A stretch of 64,000 nt of DNA from Apoderus coryli (Eukaryota; Arthropoda; Insecta; Coleoptera; Attelabidae). The notes beneath the pieces were generated by a model. That model saw nothing but the letters and a program-made list of their open reading frames with translations, was not told the origin of the DNA and searched no databases. The DNA lies in NCBI GenBank assembly GCA_911728435.2, contig OU452205.1, forward strand, positions 7,570,260 through 7,634,259. The letters are read 5' to 3'. Positions 34,369 to 44,977 of this stretch are shown here, piece by piece; position 1 is the stretch's first letter, and every line of letters begins with the position of its first letter. Position numbers and translations under genes: made by a program.

Positions 34369-34640
34369 GTATGTTGTTTAAGCGAGTAGATTCCATAAGA
34401 ATAACACAAATCTGTTTTCTTTTCTAATGAAAAAGGTGACGATTTGGGAACTATTTCAAAAATGTTCCCTTCAAAGAAGCCTCAACAAAAGTAAACGTTG
34501 CATTGTGCTGACTATTTAAACGTGTGTTAAAACACATGGCATATTTTACACTTGTTTTGATTGTCAGAAATCCGCGCCTAGCTGTTTTCGTTGAAGATTA
34601 GAGTGAATAAGATAGCTAGCGTTTTATTCCAGTTAAAATT
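34369..34640 (+). repeat. Copy of the sequence downstream of the THAP gene
   Basis: Reverse complementing 48040-48335 gives a strong match. It shares TTTAAGCGAGTAGATTCCAT, TATTTGGGAACTATTT (one change here), TGTGTTAAAACACAT and TTTTCGTTGAAGATTA. Here it is not accompanied by a recognisable THAP exon. Confidence 0.6.
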
Positions 34641-35490
34641 TATTATGGAGCTGACGACTGTTCCACTTCACTCATAATATGGACTACTTCATCAAACCTA
34701 TTTTATTACTAACGACGATTAAAATCTGTCATTTACATTAATAAAATCCGACATATTTATTGTTAAACCTCTAAACGAAAACAAGAAATAAATACACCTA
34801 AGCTAATTGTCTCTTTAATAAATCAGACCTAATTCAGATTTCTACTCGTGAGTAGTATAAATCACCTTTTCTATATTTACCATAATGCTAAAAAGTTTAC
34901 CAAACATTTCGTGACAAGATAAACAAGCCACCTATTATTTTACCTCTATACTAGTACCTAACATTCTCTTCTTTTCCTTGTGTATGCTGATGCCTTTTCT
35001 TTACTTTATGTGTCATTAATTAATGTAAATTAATTAATTAATTAACCGTGTAGTTGATGAAACACACCATAATTTTTCAGACGTTGTCTTGTACCAATTA
35101 AATTATTGTTCTGTATTTTTTTTTCCTGTAAGCCTTATATATCAGGATGTACTGCTCCCAACAGTCGGTATGTGGTGGAAATCTCTTCTGTATTTAGTAC
35201 ATTACGTCGTTGATGTGACAAAAATTCTAATCCTAGATCGAAGATCATTTGTTTCTGGCAGAATTCTGCGGTATTGTTTTTCTTCTGGTATTAATATTAT
35301 CATTGATAATATCATATAATTCAGTCCATCCACGTACTGTACAACTTTATTTAAATTTCATCTCGAACATCTCAATCTTTTATCAAAATATATGATGTCC
35401 ATTTCAGCATAATCTTCATAGGTGTTGCGCTGGTCGTAGTACCTGAATCTATGATACCGCTTCTTAGGTAACGTTTTCAAGAAGTCATCC
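34641..35490. other. Intergenic, no gene recognised
   Basis: AT-rich sequence with a TTAATTAATTAATTAA run at about 35025-35043. The 76-codon frame at 35089-35319 has no motif. Confidence 0.35.
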
Positions 35491-35650
35491 TGTTCGATGT
35501 GCTGCTTTAGATGAAGGGTTTGTAGGAGTTATTCTCCAACATGGCTTGCCAGTAAGACACAATCCACTGGTTATGGCAATGAAATACCTAAACGTTAAAA
35601 TTACCAGTGACCCAGTGAGAGGTCAACTATCACAAGAAAATTTTACTAAA
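35480..35650 (+). pseudogene. Possible Ty3/gypsy RNase H scrap
   Basis: The frame through 35501-35640 reads HPVRCAALDEGFVGVILQHG followed by LPV, close in pattern to the start of LTR-retrotransposon RNase H (PV, CDASD-GLGAVL-Q-G-P). No adjacent RT, integrase or LTR was recognised. The match is short and the second motif (usually SR-L) is missing, so the call is tentative. Confidence 0.4.
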
Positions 35651-35659
35651 TAATAACTG

Positions 35660-36076
35660 CCCAAGAAAAATTATAATAAAAAGACCATAAAACAAGAGTA
35701 TCTAACGAAATTTTGTCAAATACGACAAAAAAAATCTGCCGAATCGTGTCTCTCAGTTTCTGACAACATTTCTCAGAAACTATGCCATAAACCTACGATA
35801 CCGATTATTAAAACTTAAGAAAAATGTTTGGTTACCTCACTAAGAGTAAAAGCAAGTTTTTCAGTGCTTCAGCATAAAGTTATTCAGTCACCAAATTGTA
35901 CGTTGACAACAGACAGTAAACCCTCGTCGTTACTGACTGGTCTTGATCTAATAAAAGCACTCCTTCCGTCTCCGGTTGGAGTTCTATTTGCATGTATTAG
36001 CTCTAGAATTACGACAGTTATCCAAGTAGTTGGTGGTACTATCTAAGAAACTATAAGTGAACCTTTAAAACAAAAC
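35660..36076. other. Intergenic, no gene recognised
   Basis: The 72-codon frame at 35828-36046 is slightly GC-richer than its surroundings but matches nothing I recognise. Confidence 0.25.
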
Positions 36077-36109
36077 ATCAAATTTGAGTGAAAATTGCAA
36101 ACCTGATCC

Positions 36110-36460
36110 AAAATTGACATACCAGAATATTGTTGCTTTTCTCATATATTGAACAATTTATACTTGAGAGCATTTTACAGCTGCTAAACCGAGTTTTAAG
36201 ATATCTTGGCCATAAAAATGTATAAGGTTTTGTGGGTGCCGATTGGGGAAGGAATATGACAGACTGAACATCGTAGACTGCTGGGTTCGTTTTCAAAAGA
36301 AGTGGATGTGCTTTAGTTTCGTGAGAATGTAAGAAAATGACTGTTGTATTGTCAATGTGAGTGCCGACATGCCAATGCATTCCAATTTATGAATGAGGAG
36401 CCGGTGATTGACGCAGTCGAAAGCCTTGGAAAACTCGGTATAGATAGAATATATTTTTTT
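36110..36460 (-). pseudogene. LINE RT fragment with motif A
   Basis: The minus strand at 36367-36455 reads TEFSKAFDCVNHRLLIHKLE then CIGM, the RT motif A region with the catalytic Asp changed (TEFSKAF, normally DFSKAF; FDCV kept). Farther along, a degraded VIFLPQS-APTKPYTFL stretch occupies the place of motif B (GVPQGS-LGPLLF). The YADD motif is not found. It is inactive. Confidence 0.6.
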
Positions 36461-36479
36461 AGTTTTAATTACTTGTCAT

Positions 36480-37924
36480 AAAATAAAATGTTCTTAAAAA
36501 CAATCCGCATGGAGCGCAGTCATTATCAAAACGGAGATGGTCATATAGTGAATTGTTTACAAATTCACGTTGAAAATATTTTGAAGAGTTTTGGAGGTGG
36601 ATTAATTTCAAAAACATTTAAGTTGTAACTCAAAAGCAATTTTTAGGATGGGTTGAGTTTTTTGGAAATTTTTAATTGAAATTGACACTAAAAGAATCAT
36701 GAGAACTCATAAAGACCTACGAAAAAAAACGCTAGAGTTAATAAATAATAAATATTGGTTTTCCGAGAGAGAAGATACTTTAAAAAATAACCTGTAAGCC
36801 AGTTTTTTTTTCTAAACTACTAAATATTAACATTTACAAATAATATGATTTCATTGCGTATGGTAATCCTCTGAGTTTATATATATTATACTAATTCCAT
36901 GTAAATATGGTTTATTTAAATGTTTTCAATTAAATGATTATAAGGAGCTACCTATATATTTATTGGAATTATTATTTTAGATTTAATCTCGAATGCAGAA
37001 ACTATAATGTAGGTATTTATAAACATTCTTCTTTCTATAACATGAAGAAACAGGTTCTTTGGTGCCTGCTATTCAGACATATATTTTACTTTCAATCAAA
37101 ACAATAGAAATAAATTTCAGGAAATCGTAAATTTTGTTATAATATGAAGTGTCTGAAGAACTTCAAGGACTAATAGAGCGTGATTTGGGTGAAACATTCT
37201 TATTTCTTTCACACAGGTGGCTAGTTTTCATAACTTTGAAAGTTGCTCGATTTTGAACTTAATTTTTAATGATTATTTCATATATCAGCTTCAAAATACT
37301 TATTTACGTTTGTACTCATTCTTTCCTCTTTAAAAACGTATTAAAATGTTTACTGTTAGGTGTACATATTAGTGGTTCCTGTATATTTTTAGGTTTCTCC
37401 AAAATTCATAGTATCTCAGGAAATAAACGACATTTTTGCAAAAATCTAAATGAACTAATGCCACACTCTATCTACGACACTGTGTATATGGTTGGTCCAT
37501 CGAAAGCAACAGATGCTGTATACTCATTTAATTGTCATTTACACTCTCCGGTGTAAAATACCGCCACTCTAAAATACAAGCTTAATTTTATGGTTTATAA
37601 CTTCTTTACTTTAGGATATGCTCGAAGGTTATAATTAGAACGTCAGGATTTATACTTGAAAAACTGATTGCTTATATGGCTAACTGTCGCTCTTTAAACT
37701 CTGCCTAATAATACCCAAACCGACGTTTTGATGTTTCAGATATCAGCGGGTTACAAGCGAAATTATTATTACTTAAATAAATTAATTAACATTTTAATAC
37801 ATTTAAATAATATTTACATTTTAATAAATCTTAATTCTAGATCAGCTGTCTTCAGTGCCACATCTTTCAGTTTACTGTTGTTAAAAACTCCAAATATTGT
37901 AATTTTATCTTAAATTCCATTATA
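36480..37924. other. Intergenic, no gene recognised
   Basis: AT-rich sequence. A 95-codon frame at 37269-37556 shows no motif. No terminal repeats were seen. Confidence 0.3.
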
Positions 37925-38025
37925 AAACTTGTTTGTTAGGTTAAGTTAGGAAGCACTGCTTCAACTTCGCCTTTTGTAAGAATATCTTTGTTTTTTACAA
38001 TATAGTCTTTATTGTTATTAAATTT
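37925..38025 (+). repeat. LINE 3' tail-like repeat
   Basis: GTTAGGAAGCACTGCTTCAACTT followed by a UTR-like stretch and TCTTTATTGTTATTA recurs inverted at about 47755-47865 inside the THAP element. It is a 5'-truncated LINE end in the (TTA)n style. Confidence 0.45.
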
Positions 38026-38045
38026 AGAAACTGTCATATACACTG

Positions 38046-38231
38046 TGCCCAAGATAAGAATGGTATAGCATTGGAATCTTGGAAAAGTAGGAGTTAGAAT
38101 GTCGGTTAAATTAAAGAAAATTTTATTTAATTTTAACACCTTTTAAAAAAATAAAACTACCTTTAGCCGTTTTCGGAAATTATTTAAAAAACGGTTTTTT
38201 GTGATTTTAGTTTCTAACATTATTTGTACCT
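38046..38231 (+). repeat. Arm fragment of the foldback element
   Basis: It starts CCAAGATAAGAATGGTATAG and follows the outer arm of the foldback element at 58081 inward (CATTGGAATCTTGG, AATGTCGGTTAAATTA, TTAGCCGTTTTCGG). The similarity stops at 38231, exactly where a 23-base inverted repeat begins. Confidence 0.6.
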
Positions 38232-39058
38232 GTAATTTCGGGTAATATGGAATAGTATGGTAATATGGAATGGCCGTGTATCTCAAGGATGAGTTTCAAT
38301 AGCTATACTAACTTAATATAGGCTCCCTAATGCCGGTAATAGCAGTTAGTTTAGGCATTTTCCGTTCTTAAGTTGACAGAATGCGTAATTAGATATTTTT
38401 ATGGTTACAAAGTTTTTCACCGTTGAGGTTTAAAGTTTTATAGTGCTATGATTCGTTTGTAGATATCGTTAATTTTATCAGGTAAGTTTGTGTTAGTGTT
38501 AAATGGTAGATTTACAGAAAAATTAGTGAAGTAGTTTTAGAAATAAATATTGAGGCGAAGTTTGTTTTTGCAACAAGTGTTTCGGTATTATGGGATATTC
38601 CATATTCTACGCCTGCACCTGTGGTGACGGGGTGGTGTTTGTATGTGATTTTTGCAAATAAAGACACTTTCGCCTACTTTTCACTATCCCGGATTCTACT
38701 AGATAATAAAAAATCTATTTTAAAAATAGTTATCATTTATTTTATTTCAACTCATACACATTTTACTGTATTACACTACCCATGTATTCCATATTATCCT
38801 CCACTTTTTTTTAACACAAAAGTGTACTAGGGTTTTAAAAAATATATAAACTAAGTTACGAGCCAATAAAGTACTTAGAATTTAAGAATTATTGTCATCT
38901 TTAATATTATATTTCGCTTATGTTTGTATTTTACTTCGTATAAAACTATTTTGCTAATTAAATATAAATTATTCTCAAACTAATAGCTGTAAAGTAAAGA
39001 TTTAAAATTTTTACTGTTAATAAAGATTTTATAATTTAATTAAATTACTATTATTTTT

Positions 39059-39191
39059 AGCTCTCCATATCATATATGTAATATATGTATATATGGAGAC
39101 TATTAGTTTCATGAAAAAAAATTTTTTTTTAATTTCACCGGAAATACTTCTTTTTGGTCATTTTATACATAAATAAGTAGTTTTAAAAAAA

Positions 39192-39230
<39 letters not shown>

Positions 39231-39231
39231 A

Positions 39232-39270
<39 letters not shown>

Positions 39271-41518
39271 ATCCACGAAAACGCAAAAACCGCTGAACAG
39301 ATTTTAACCAAATTTGGTACAAAAATACTATTGGACATGGCAAGGAGCTGATTAGATTTTGGGAAACATTGAGCGTAGGCAAAGGGTTTAAAAGAGGGTT
39401 CAAAAATTAAAAAAATTTATAGTTCTTAAACTTATCCGAAATACTGCATAATTTTTTACGCATTTAATTGAATATAACCTAAAATATTTAACATAAAATA
39501 TTAGACCACATTGGCGTTCGAAAATAGTGTAAAATGGGGTAAAAAATATTTAAAAAAAACGTACTTCTTAAACATAGCAGAAATATTAACTAATTATTTA
39601 TAGCTTTAATAGAATATAACCTATAAAATGTGTCATAAATAACTTACTTTCATAGGCGTTCGTAAATAGTGGAAAAGGGGTCAAAACATAAAAAATATAT
39701 ATTTCCTAAACTTATTCGAAATATGGAATAATTTTTCATAGTTGTGATACAATATAAGCTAAAAAATATTCCATAAAAGAATTGGTTCACACAGGCGTTC
39801 GAAAATAGTTTAAAAAAAGGATCAAAAACGAAAAAAAAAACGTTTCCCAAATATACCAGAAAAATTGGCTAATTATATATAGCTTTGATATAAGATAACC
39901 TAAAAAATGCAGCATAAAATTTTTATTCACATAGGCGTTCGTAAATAGTAGAAAAAGGGGTAAAATAAAAAAAAATTAAAATGTAAAAAATTTTATATTT
40001 AACTAGATGAATTGGTGTTAAAAATACACGACAAAAATTAATGTACCATAGGCGTCCGTAAAAATTCTATAAAAGGGTCAGAAAAAATTTGTATCCGTGA
40101 TAACTCAAAAACCACTTAACGGATTTTAACCACATTTGGTACGAAAATACTACAGGATAATTATAGGTGGTGATTAACATTGAGCGTAGGCAACGGGTTT
40201 AAAAGAGGTTTCAAAAATTTAAAAAATCATAGTTCTTAAACTTATCGGAAATATTGAATAATTTTTTATAGTTGTGATAGAATATAACCTAAAAAATGTT
40301 ACATAAAAGAATTAGTTCACACAGGCGTTCGAAAATAGTGTTAAAAAAGGGTCAAAAACGAAAAAAAAATGTTTCCCAAATATACCAGAAAAATTGGCTA
40401 ATTATATATAGCTTTGATATAAGATAACCTAAAAAATGCAGCATAAAATTTTTATTTACATAGGCGTTCGTAAATAGTAGAAAAACGGGTAAAATAAAAA
40501 AAATTAAAATGTAAAAATTTTTATATTTAACTAGTTGAGTTGGTGTTAAAAATACACGACAAAAATTAATGTTCCATAGGCGTCCGTGAAAATTCTATAA
40601 AAGGGTCAGAAAAAATTTGTATCCGTGATAACTCAAAAACCACTTAACGGATTTTAACCACATTTGGTACGAAAATACTACAGGCTATATATATATAGGT
40701 GGTGATTAACATTGAGCGTAGGCAAGGGGTTTAAAAGAGGGTTCAAAAATTTAAAAAATCATAGTTCTTAAACTTATCCGAAATATTGAATAATTTTTTT
40801 ATAGTTGTGATAGAATATAACCTAAAAAATGTTACATAAAAGAATTAGTTCACACAGGCGTTCGAAAATAGTCTTAAAAAAGGGTGAAAAACGAAAAAAA
40901 AATGTTTTCCAAATATACCAGAAAAATTGGCTAATTATATATAGCTTTCATATAAGATAACCTAAAAAATGCAGCATAAAATTTTTATTTACATAGGCGT
41001 TCGTAAATAGAAAAAAAAAGGGGTAAAATAAAAAAAAATTAAAATGTAAAAAAATTTATATTTAACTAGTTGAATTGGTGTTAAAAATACACGACAAAAA
41101 ATAATGTTCCATAGGCGTCCGTGAAAATTCTATAAAAGGGTGAGAAAAAAAATGTATCCGTGATAACTCAAAAACCACTTAACGGATAACCTACAACATG
41201 CAGCATAACAATTTTGTTTACATAGGCGTTCCTAAATAGTAGAAAAGGGGGCAAAATAAATTTTATAATAAAACTAAAAAAAATCTATTAATTTGCGTTC
41301 AAGAACTTGGCCTAGATCTGAAATATAAAATATCTGCGTATAAATAGTGCCTCCAAAGAGAAGAGAAAGGCACAAAACCCGATACTTAAAAAAAAATAGC
41401 TGATGTCTAAAACAAAACAAAAATTTATTAAATTTAGATAAATGACAAAAAGGTCATAAAATTATTACTTTTACACTTAAATATGGAGAGCTATTCGTGC
41501 CTCGAGGGCAACAGCTAG
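39059..41518 (+). mobile_element. Helentron/HINE-like element with internal repeats
   Basis: The features fit non-autonomous Helentron relatives. Subterminal inverted repeats AGCTCTCCATAT (39059-39070) and ATATGGAGAGCT (41481-41492) are present. So are a (CTGT)n tract and a 3' end with a small TGCC/GGCA hairpin (41498-41510) followed by CTAG and then T (41515-41518). The interior is a chain of monomers of about 110-280 bases, each marked by AGGCGTTCG or AGGCGTCCG. They are arranged in higher-order units of 528 and 535 bases that restart at GTATCCGTGATAACTC (40091, 40619, 41154); the first unit begins at 39269. It is noncoding. The class is inferred from end structure only. Confidence 0.5.
39192..39270 (+). 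repeat. (CTGT)n microsatellite
   Basis: This is a near-perfect GTCT/CTGT tetranucleotide array of about 79 bases with one ATGT interruption. Similar GTCY tracts are known within Helentron-like and mini-me elements of insects. A minus-strand frame of repeated TDRQ residues over it is an artefact. Confidence 0.9.
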
Positions 41519-41760
41519 TTTTTCATGTCTTAGTCATAGCTGATACAATGGGCTATTTAATTCTGGAATTTGAGAGCAATACCTGTTTTCTTCCTCAATT
41601 TATGTTGAAAAATAAAAATGATATTCCATATTACCCGAAATTACTCTATATATATATACAAAAATATATAAACAGATTTCATTCCTATAACGTTAGTAAA
41701 ACGTGTTTTTTAAGAATCAGAGGCAGAGCATCTGTTAAATTTTGCATAATTCACTAAATT

Positions 41761-42180
41761 AAAATATAACACAATAATTATTAAAATATTGTGGTCTTTG
41801 ATTTTATAAATATAACACTAAGATAAATACAAAAAATTATAAATACTATTTTAGGAAGCGGTTTCCTTTATATTATTTGTGTCTTGGCTTTGCAGTTGAT
41901 TTAATTTATGGAAGCAGTCAATAATCTTTTATCGGCAATTATTTAAATAATATGCAAGGATATTGCGGGCAGACGTATTGGATAGGATTTTTAGAAATTG
42001 ACCTAATTTTTTTTTAATTAATGTGTAATAAGAAGTTAAAAGGTATAGAACAAACTATTTGTATGTACATACACACATGATTTTTATTTATTGTTTACAA
42101 ATTTTCAGTGTTGATTTTTTACAGGGTTATTCACGCCATACGACACGGAATAGTATGGCTAATTTCAAAAATATTATACA
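41761..42180. other. Intergenic, no gene recognised
   Basis: AT-rich sequence between the Helentron-like region and the next composite element. Nothing was identified. Confidence 0.3.
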
Positions 42181-42436
42181 TCTATACAGGGTGTCCCAAA
42201 TATAAGAAATGAACCATAGTTGTGTTTTTTTGAAATGGAATGCCCTGTATATGAATATATTTTTAGATTCCCCGTTCAAAATAAACCTAACGTTTGTTAA
42301 AGTACATCTTACCTAAACCTGACAGTTTTTTAAAGATTTTAATTTCTATAAAATTACAGACATAATTTGAATGAAAAAATTCACACCTATTTCTTTGTTC
42401 TTTATAAGCCAGTCTGGGCTGATAAATATTCATCAC

Positions 42437-42440
<4 letters not shown>

Positions 42441-42468
<28 letters not shown>

Positions 42469-42540
42469 GGACTTTATTTTTTTTAATTGGGCGAGTTTCA
42501 GTTCAATGTTAGTCTACTGACCAAAATTGTCTGTTCAGCT
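42441..42540 (-). repeat. LINE 3' tail (GGGCGAGTTTCAG family)
   Basis: On the minus strand, TTTTGGTCAGTAGACTAACA, ACTGAAACTCGCCCAATT and AATAAAGTCC lead into a (TTA)n tail (plus strand (AAT)n at 42441-42467). This is almost the same as the 70-base insertion at 23531-23601. Confidence 0.6.
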
Positions 42541-42647
42541 AACCCAAAACTTGTTACGCCAAATATAAAAAACCCCCAATACTACATACAGGATGGCTAA
42601 TAATATAAGTTATATGAATGTAAAGTTTAATTCTAAATAACTTGTTT

Positions 42648-43450
42648 GTTTTTTTTTAATCTTTATTTAACACACAATTTACAATAATCAAATACATATA
42701 GGTTCTTTAATCAGTGTTTGTAAACATTGGTCTCAAGAACAGCTTTTTTATAGACCTATCAACGGTGCTAACAATTTAAATAGAAATAGAAAGAAAAGAG
42801 CGGAAAAATGGCCTCAAGGTACAATTCCGGCAATAAATATCTTAAGTGTGACAAGAAATAAGCGTTATAAATATTCAATTTAGTTTTTTCTGTTAAATAA
42901 TTTCGACACCTATATATTGCTCCTATCATCGGACCTATTTTACTTATAATATATTCAATATGTTGTTTCCACAGTAAATTTTCGTCTATGATTAAACCCA
43001 AATACTTTATCGAAGAAACCAACTCCATTGGAGTATTATTCACAATTAGCAAAGGATTGCGAACGAATTTATTTTTTTGCCTAAATAACATATATTTGGA
43101 TTGTTTGATGTTGATTTTTAATTTGTTAAATACGAGCCAATTAAAATACCTATCAATATCACGGTTTACCACAGTCTCCAAGTCAGAGATATCATCGCCA
43201 CTATAAAGCAGAACCGTATCGTCCGCAAAAGTATAATACCTAGCCTCCAAATTAGCTAATCTTAGATTGAGGACGTATAAAGACTACAATAAGGGACCAA
43301 GTACTGATCCCTGAGGGACACCACACTCAGCGTGCAATGATTCACTGACCACGCCATCCACACACACATAATGTCGCCTGTCAAGTAAATACGACTGTAT
43401 TAGCTTGTACGGAGTACCCCGAAAGCTTTCAAAATTAGATGCACAAAGTA
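42648..43450 (-). pseudogene. LINE reverse transcriptase fragment with poly(A)
   Basis: The minus strand reads FRGTPYKLIQSYLLDRRHYV, then ECGVPQGSVLGPLL (motif B), a TAG, and ARYYTFADDTVLLY with an intact FADD active site near 43219-43236. FNKLKINIKQSKYMLF and NPLLIVNNTPMELVSSIKYL then GLIIDENLLW follow. A frameshift near the end leads to a STVDRSIKKLF-like tail, and the 3' end is a T-run on plus (42648-42657). It is 5'-truncated, with a stop between motifs B and C. It is a Jockey-like LINE of a different family from the 27.4-kb copy, whose tail is (TTA)n. Confidence 0.8.
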
Positions 43451-43699
43451 ATTATCTGTCAAATATTATAATACTTTCCTATGGATAACTCTTGACGTTT
43501 TCGTGGAAAATGCACATATTATTAGGCGAATTTTTAATTGAATCTCTTAGTTTCAAATTTATGGGGGCAAATATCGAAAGTAACCTATCGCGGAAAATAT
43601 GGTTTGAAAACCTGATCAAATAAATGAGAACAATATACATACACCCTGTATAAAAAATGTATGACCTCATTCTAACTACAAATACTGTTAAACTTAAAA

Positions 43700-44145
43700 A
43701 AAATCAAATTCAAATTCTTATGAAACATTTTTAAGCCACCCTGTGCAATAATTTCATGAAACCATTCTAAAAAACTAAAAAAATCAAAAAGTTTTTATAT
43801 CTATTACATTCTACCGTGCCTAAAAATCTTGAAAATAAATGGAAACGTTTTTGAGTTACCCTGTATCTAAATTGTAGGCGGTTATTCTGAAAATGTAAAA
43901 GTTCTTAATATTTTTACGTTTCACACTAAAGAATTGCTAAAAAACGTGCTCTTAATAATATAAGACAAAAAATTTGGGACACCCTGTATACGCTCCTTAT
44001 TATTTAATGTTTATATTTTCATAAAGTCATCCTATATATTCATGGTTGTATCTGTAAATTTTAAGAAAATTTAAAAGTTTTAAAAACATTTTTGAATTAC
44101 CCTGCATCTAAATTGTATGAGATTATTCTGAAAATCTGAATAAGG
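43700..44145. repeat. Reiterated ACCCTG-TCTAAATTGTA modules
   Basis: The block TTTTTGAGTTACCCTGTATC followed by TAAATTGTA and GGTTATTCTGAAAAT at 43843-43900 recurs at 44085-44142. A more diverged copy occurs at 43718-43775 (TTTTTAAGCCACCCTG). The copies are direct, offset by about 125 and 240 bases. They are terminal parts of ACAGGGTA-type MITEs. Confidence 0.45.
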
Positions 44146-44197
44146 GCTTAGTGGTCGTTCACAACGGCGGACCGCACTGCATGGTTGTGATGGGCTG

Positions 44198-44977
44198 TAC
44201 GAGGGTTGCCTTTTATATTTCGGGATTTGGCAACCCTGGTGTTGCAATCTGGCAACTGACAGCTCTATCGTAAAGTTGGACATTTTTGAAGTTATACGTA
44301 CTCAGGCTCGATTGGATTGGTCGAAAGAAATGCTCAAAAAATACGATTGCGGTACTTCGAAACACGTCTATGACATCGTGAGAGGTGATGACTCGTGGAT
44401 TTACGCGTATGAGCTCGAAAGTAAACAGCAGTCGACTGTATGGGTGTTTCAAGATTAGCCAAATCCAACAAAAGTTGTTCGCGCACGAAGCACTTCCAAG
44501 CAAATGGTCGCCTGTTTTTTCGGAAAAACTGGATATATCGCAACCGTACCACTAGAACAACGCAGAACAGTCAATTCTGAGTGGTACACAACCATTTGTT
44601 TGCCAGTTGTCTTCCAAGAAATCAGGAAAACCAACCGCCGAAGACGGATCACTCTTCACTACGACAATGGGAGCTCTCAAACATCGGCTCAAACAACTGC
44701 ATTTTTGAGCACCCAAAACATCTATCCTGACTTGGCACCGAATGACTTCTTTTTATTCCCGTACGTAAAAAACAAACTGAGAAGTCAACGTTTTTCGACA
44801 CCTGACGAAGCGGTTGCTGCATTGAGAATGCATGATTTGGAGATACCTCAATCAGAGTGGCAAAAGTGCTTCGACAATTGGTTCATGGGGAATATTTTGA
44901 AAAACAATAAAGTGATTTTCGATGATTTATATTTGTTTTTGTTCTCTAATCTCGAAATATAAAAGGCAACCCTCGTA
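44198..44977 (+). mobile_element. Internally deleted mariner with intact ends
   Basis: Perfect 23-bp terminal inverted repeats (44200-44222 and 44953-44975, beginning CGAGGGTTGCC) are flanked by TA on each side. The element is 776 bp, against about 1.3 kb for full-length mariners. The missing part is mainly the N-terminal DNA-binding region. With intact ends it could in principle be bound by a related transposase in trans. Confidence 0.88.
44276..44962 (+). pseudogene. Mariner transposase, deleted copy
   Basis: One frame reads MLKKYDCGTSKHVYDIV, GDDSWIYAYE (first catalytic Asp), a TAG at 44456-44458, KVVRARSTSKQMVACFFGKT, RRRRITLHYDNGSSQTS (second Asp) and YPDLAPNDFFLFPYVKNKLR (third Asp). 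It is a mori-like mariner of the DD34D class. The spacing between the second and third Asp is 26 residues, not 34, so about 8 residues are deleted. The N-terminal helix-turn-helix domains and the last residues are also missing. It is not functional. Confidence 0.85.

Larger units (their letters stand above)
38232..41644. repeat. 23-bp inverted repeats bracketing 3.4 kb
   Basis: GTAATTTCGGGTAATATGGA (plus ATA) at 38232-38254 is exactly inverted at 41622-41644. Between them lie about 800 bases of unrecognised AT-rich sequence and the whole Helentron-like element. They could be the ends of a composite DNA transposon, or two copies of a short motif brought together. Confidence 0.4.
42185..43987. 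mobile_element. Composite element with ACAGGGTGTCCCAAAT ends
   Basis: ACAGGGTGTCCCAAAT near 42187 is exactly inverted near 43970-43985 (ATTTGGGACACCCTGT), each bordered by TA. The interval of about 1.8 kb contains a LINE tail (42441-42540) and a LINE RT remnant (42648-43450), so the original DNA element was much shorter and has been inflated by nested retrotransposons. No transposase of its own is visible. Confidence 0.5.

Noticed and set aside
39158..39403. Minus-strand ORF with a TDRQ repeat
   Set aside because: It is a translation of the (CTGT)n microsatellite.
39192..41200. CRISPR-like regular repeats
   Set aside because: The units are long, diverged and contiguous with no unique spacers, and the sequence context is eukaryotic.
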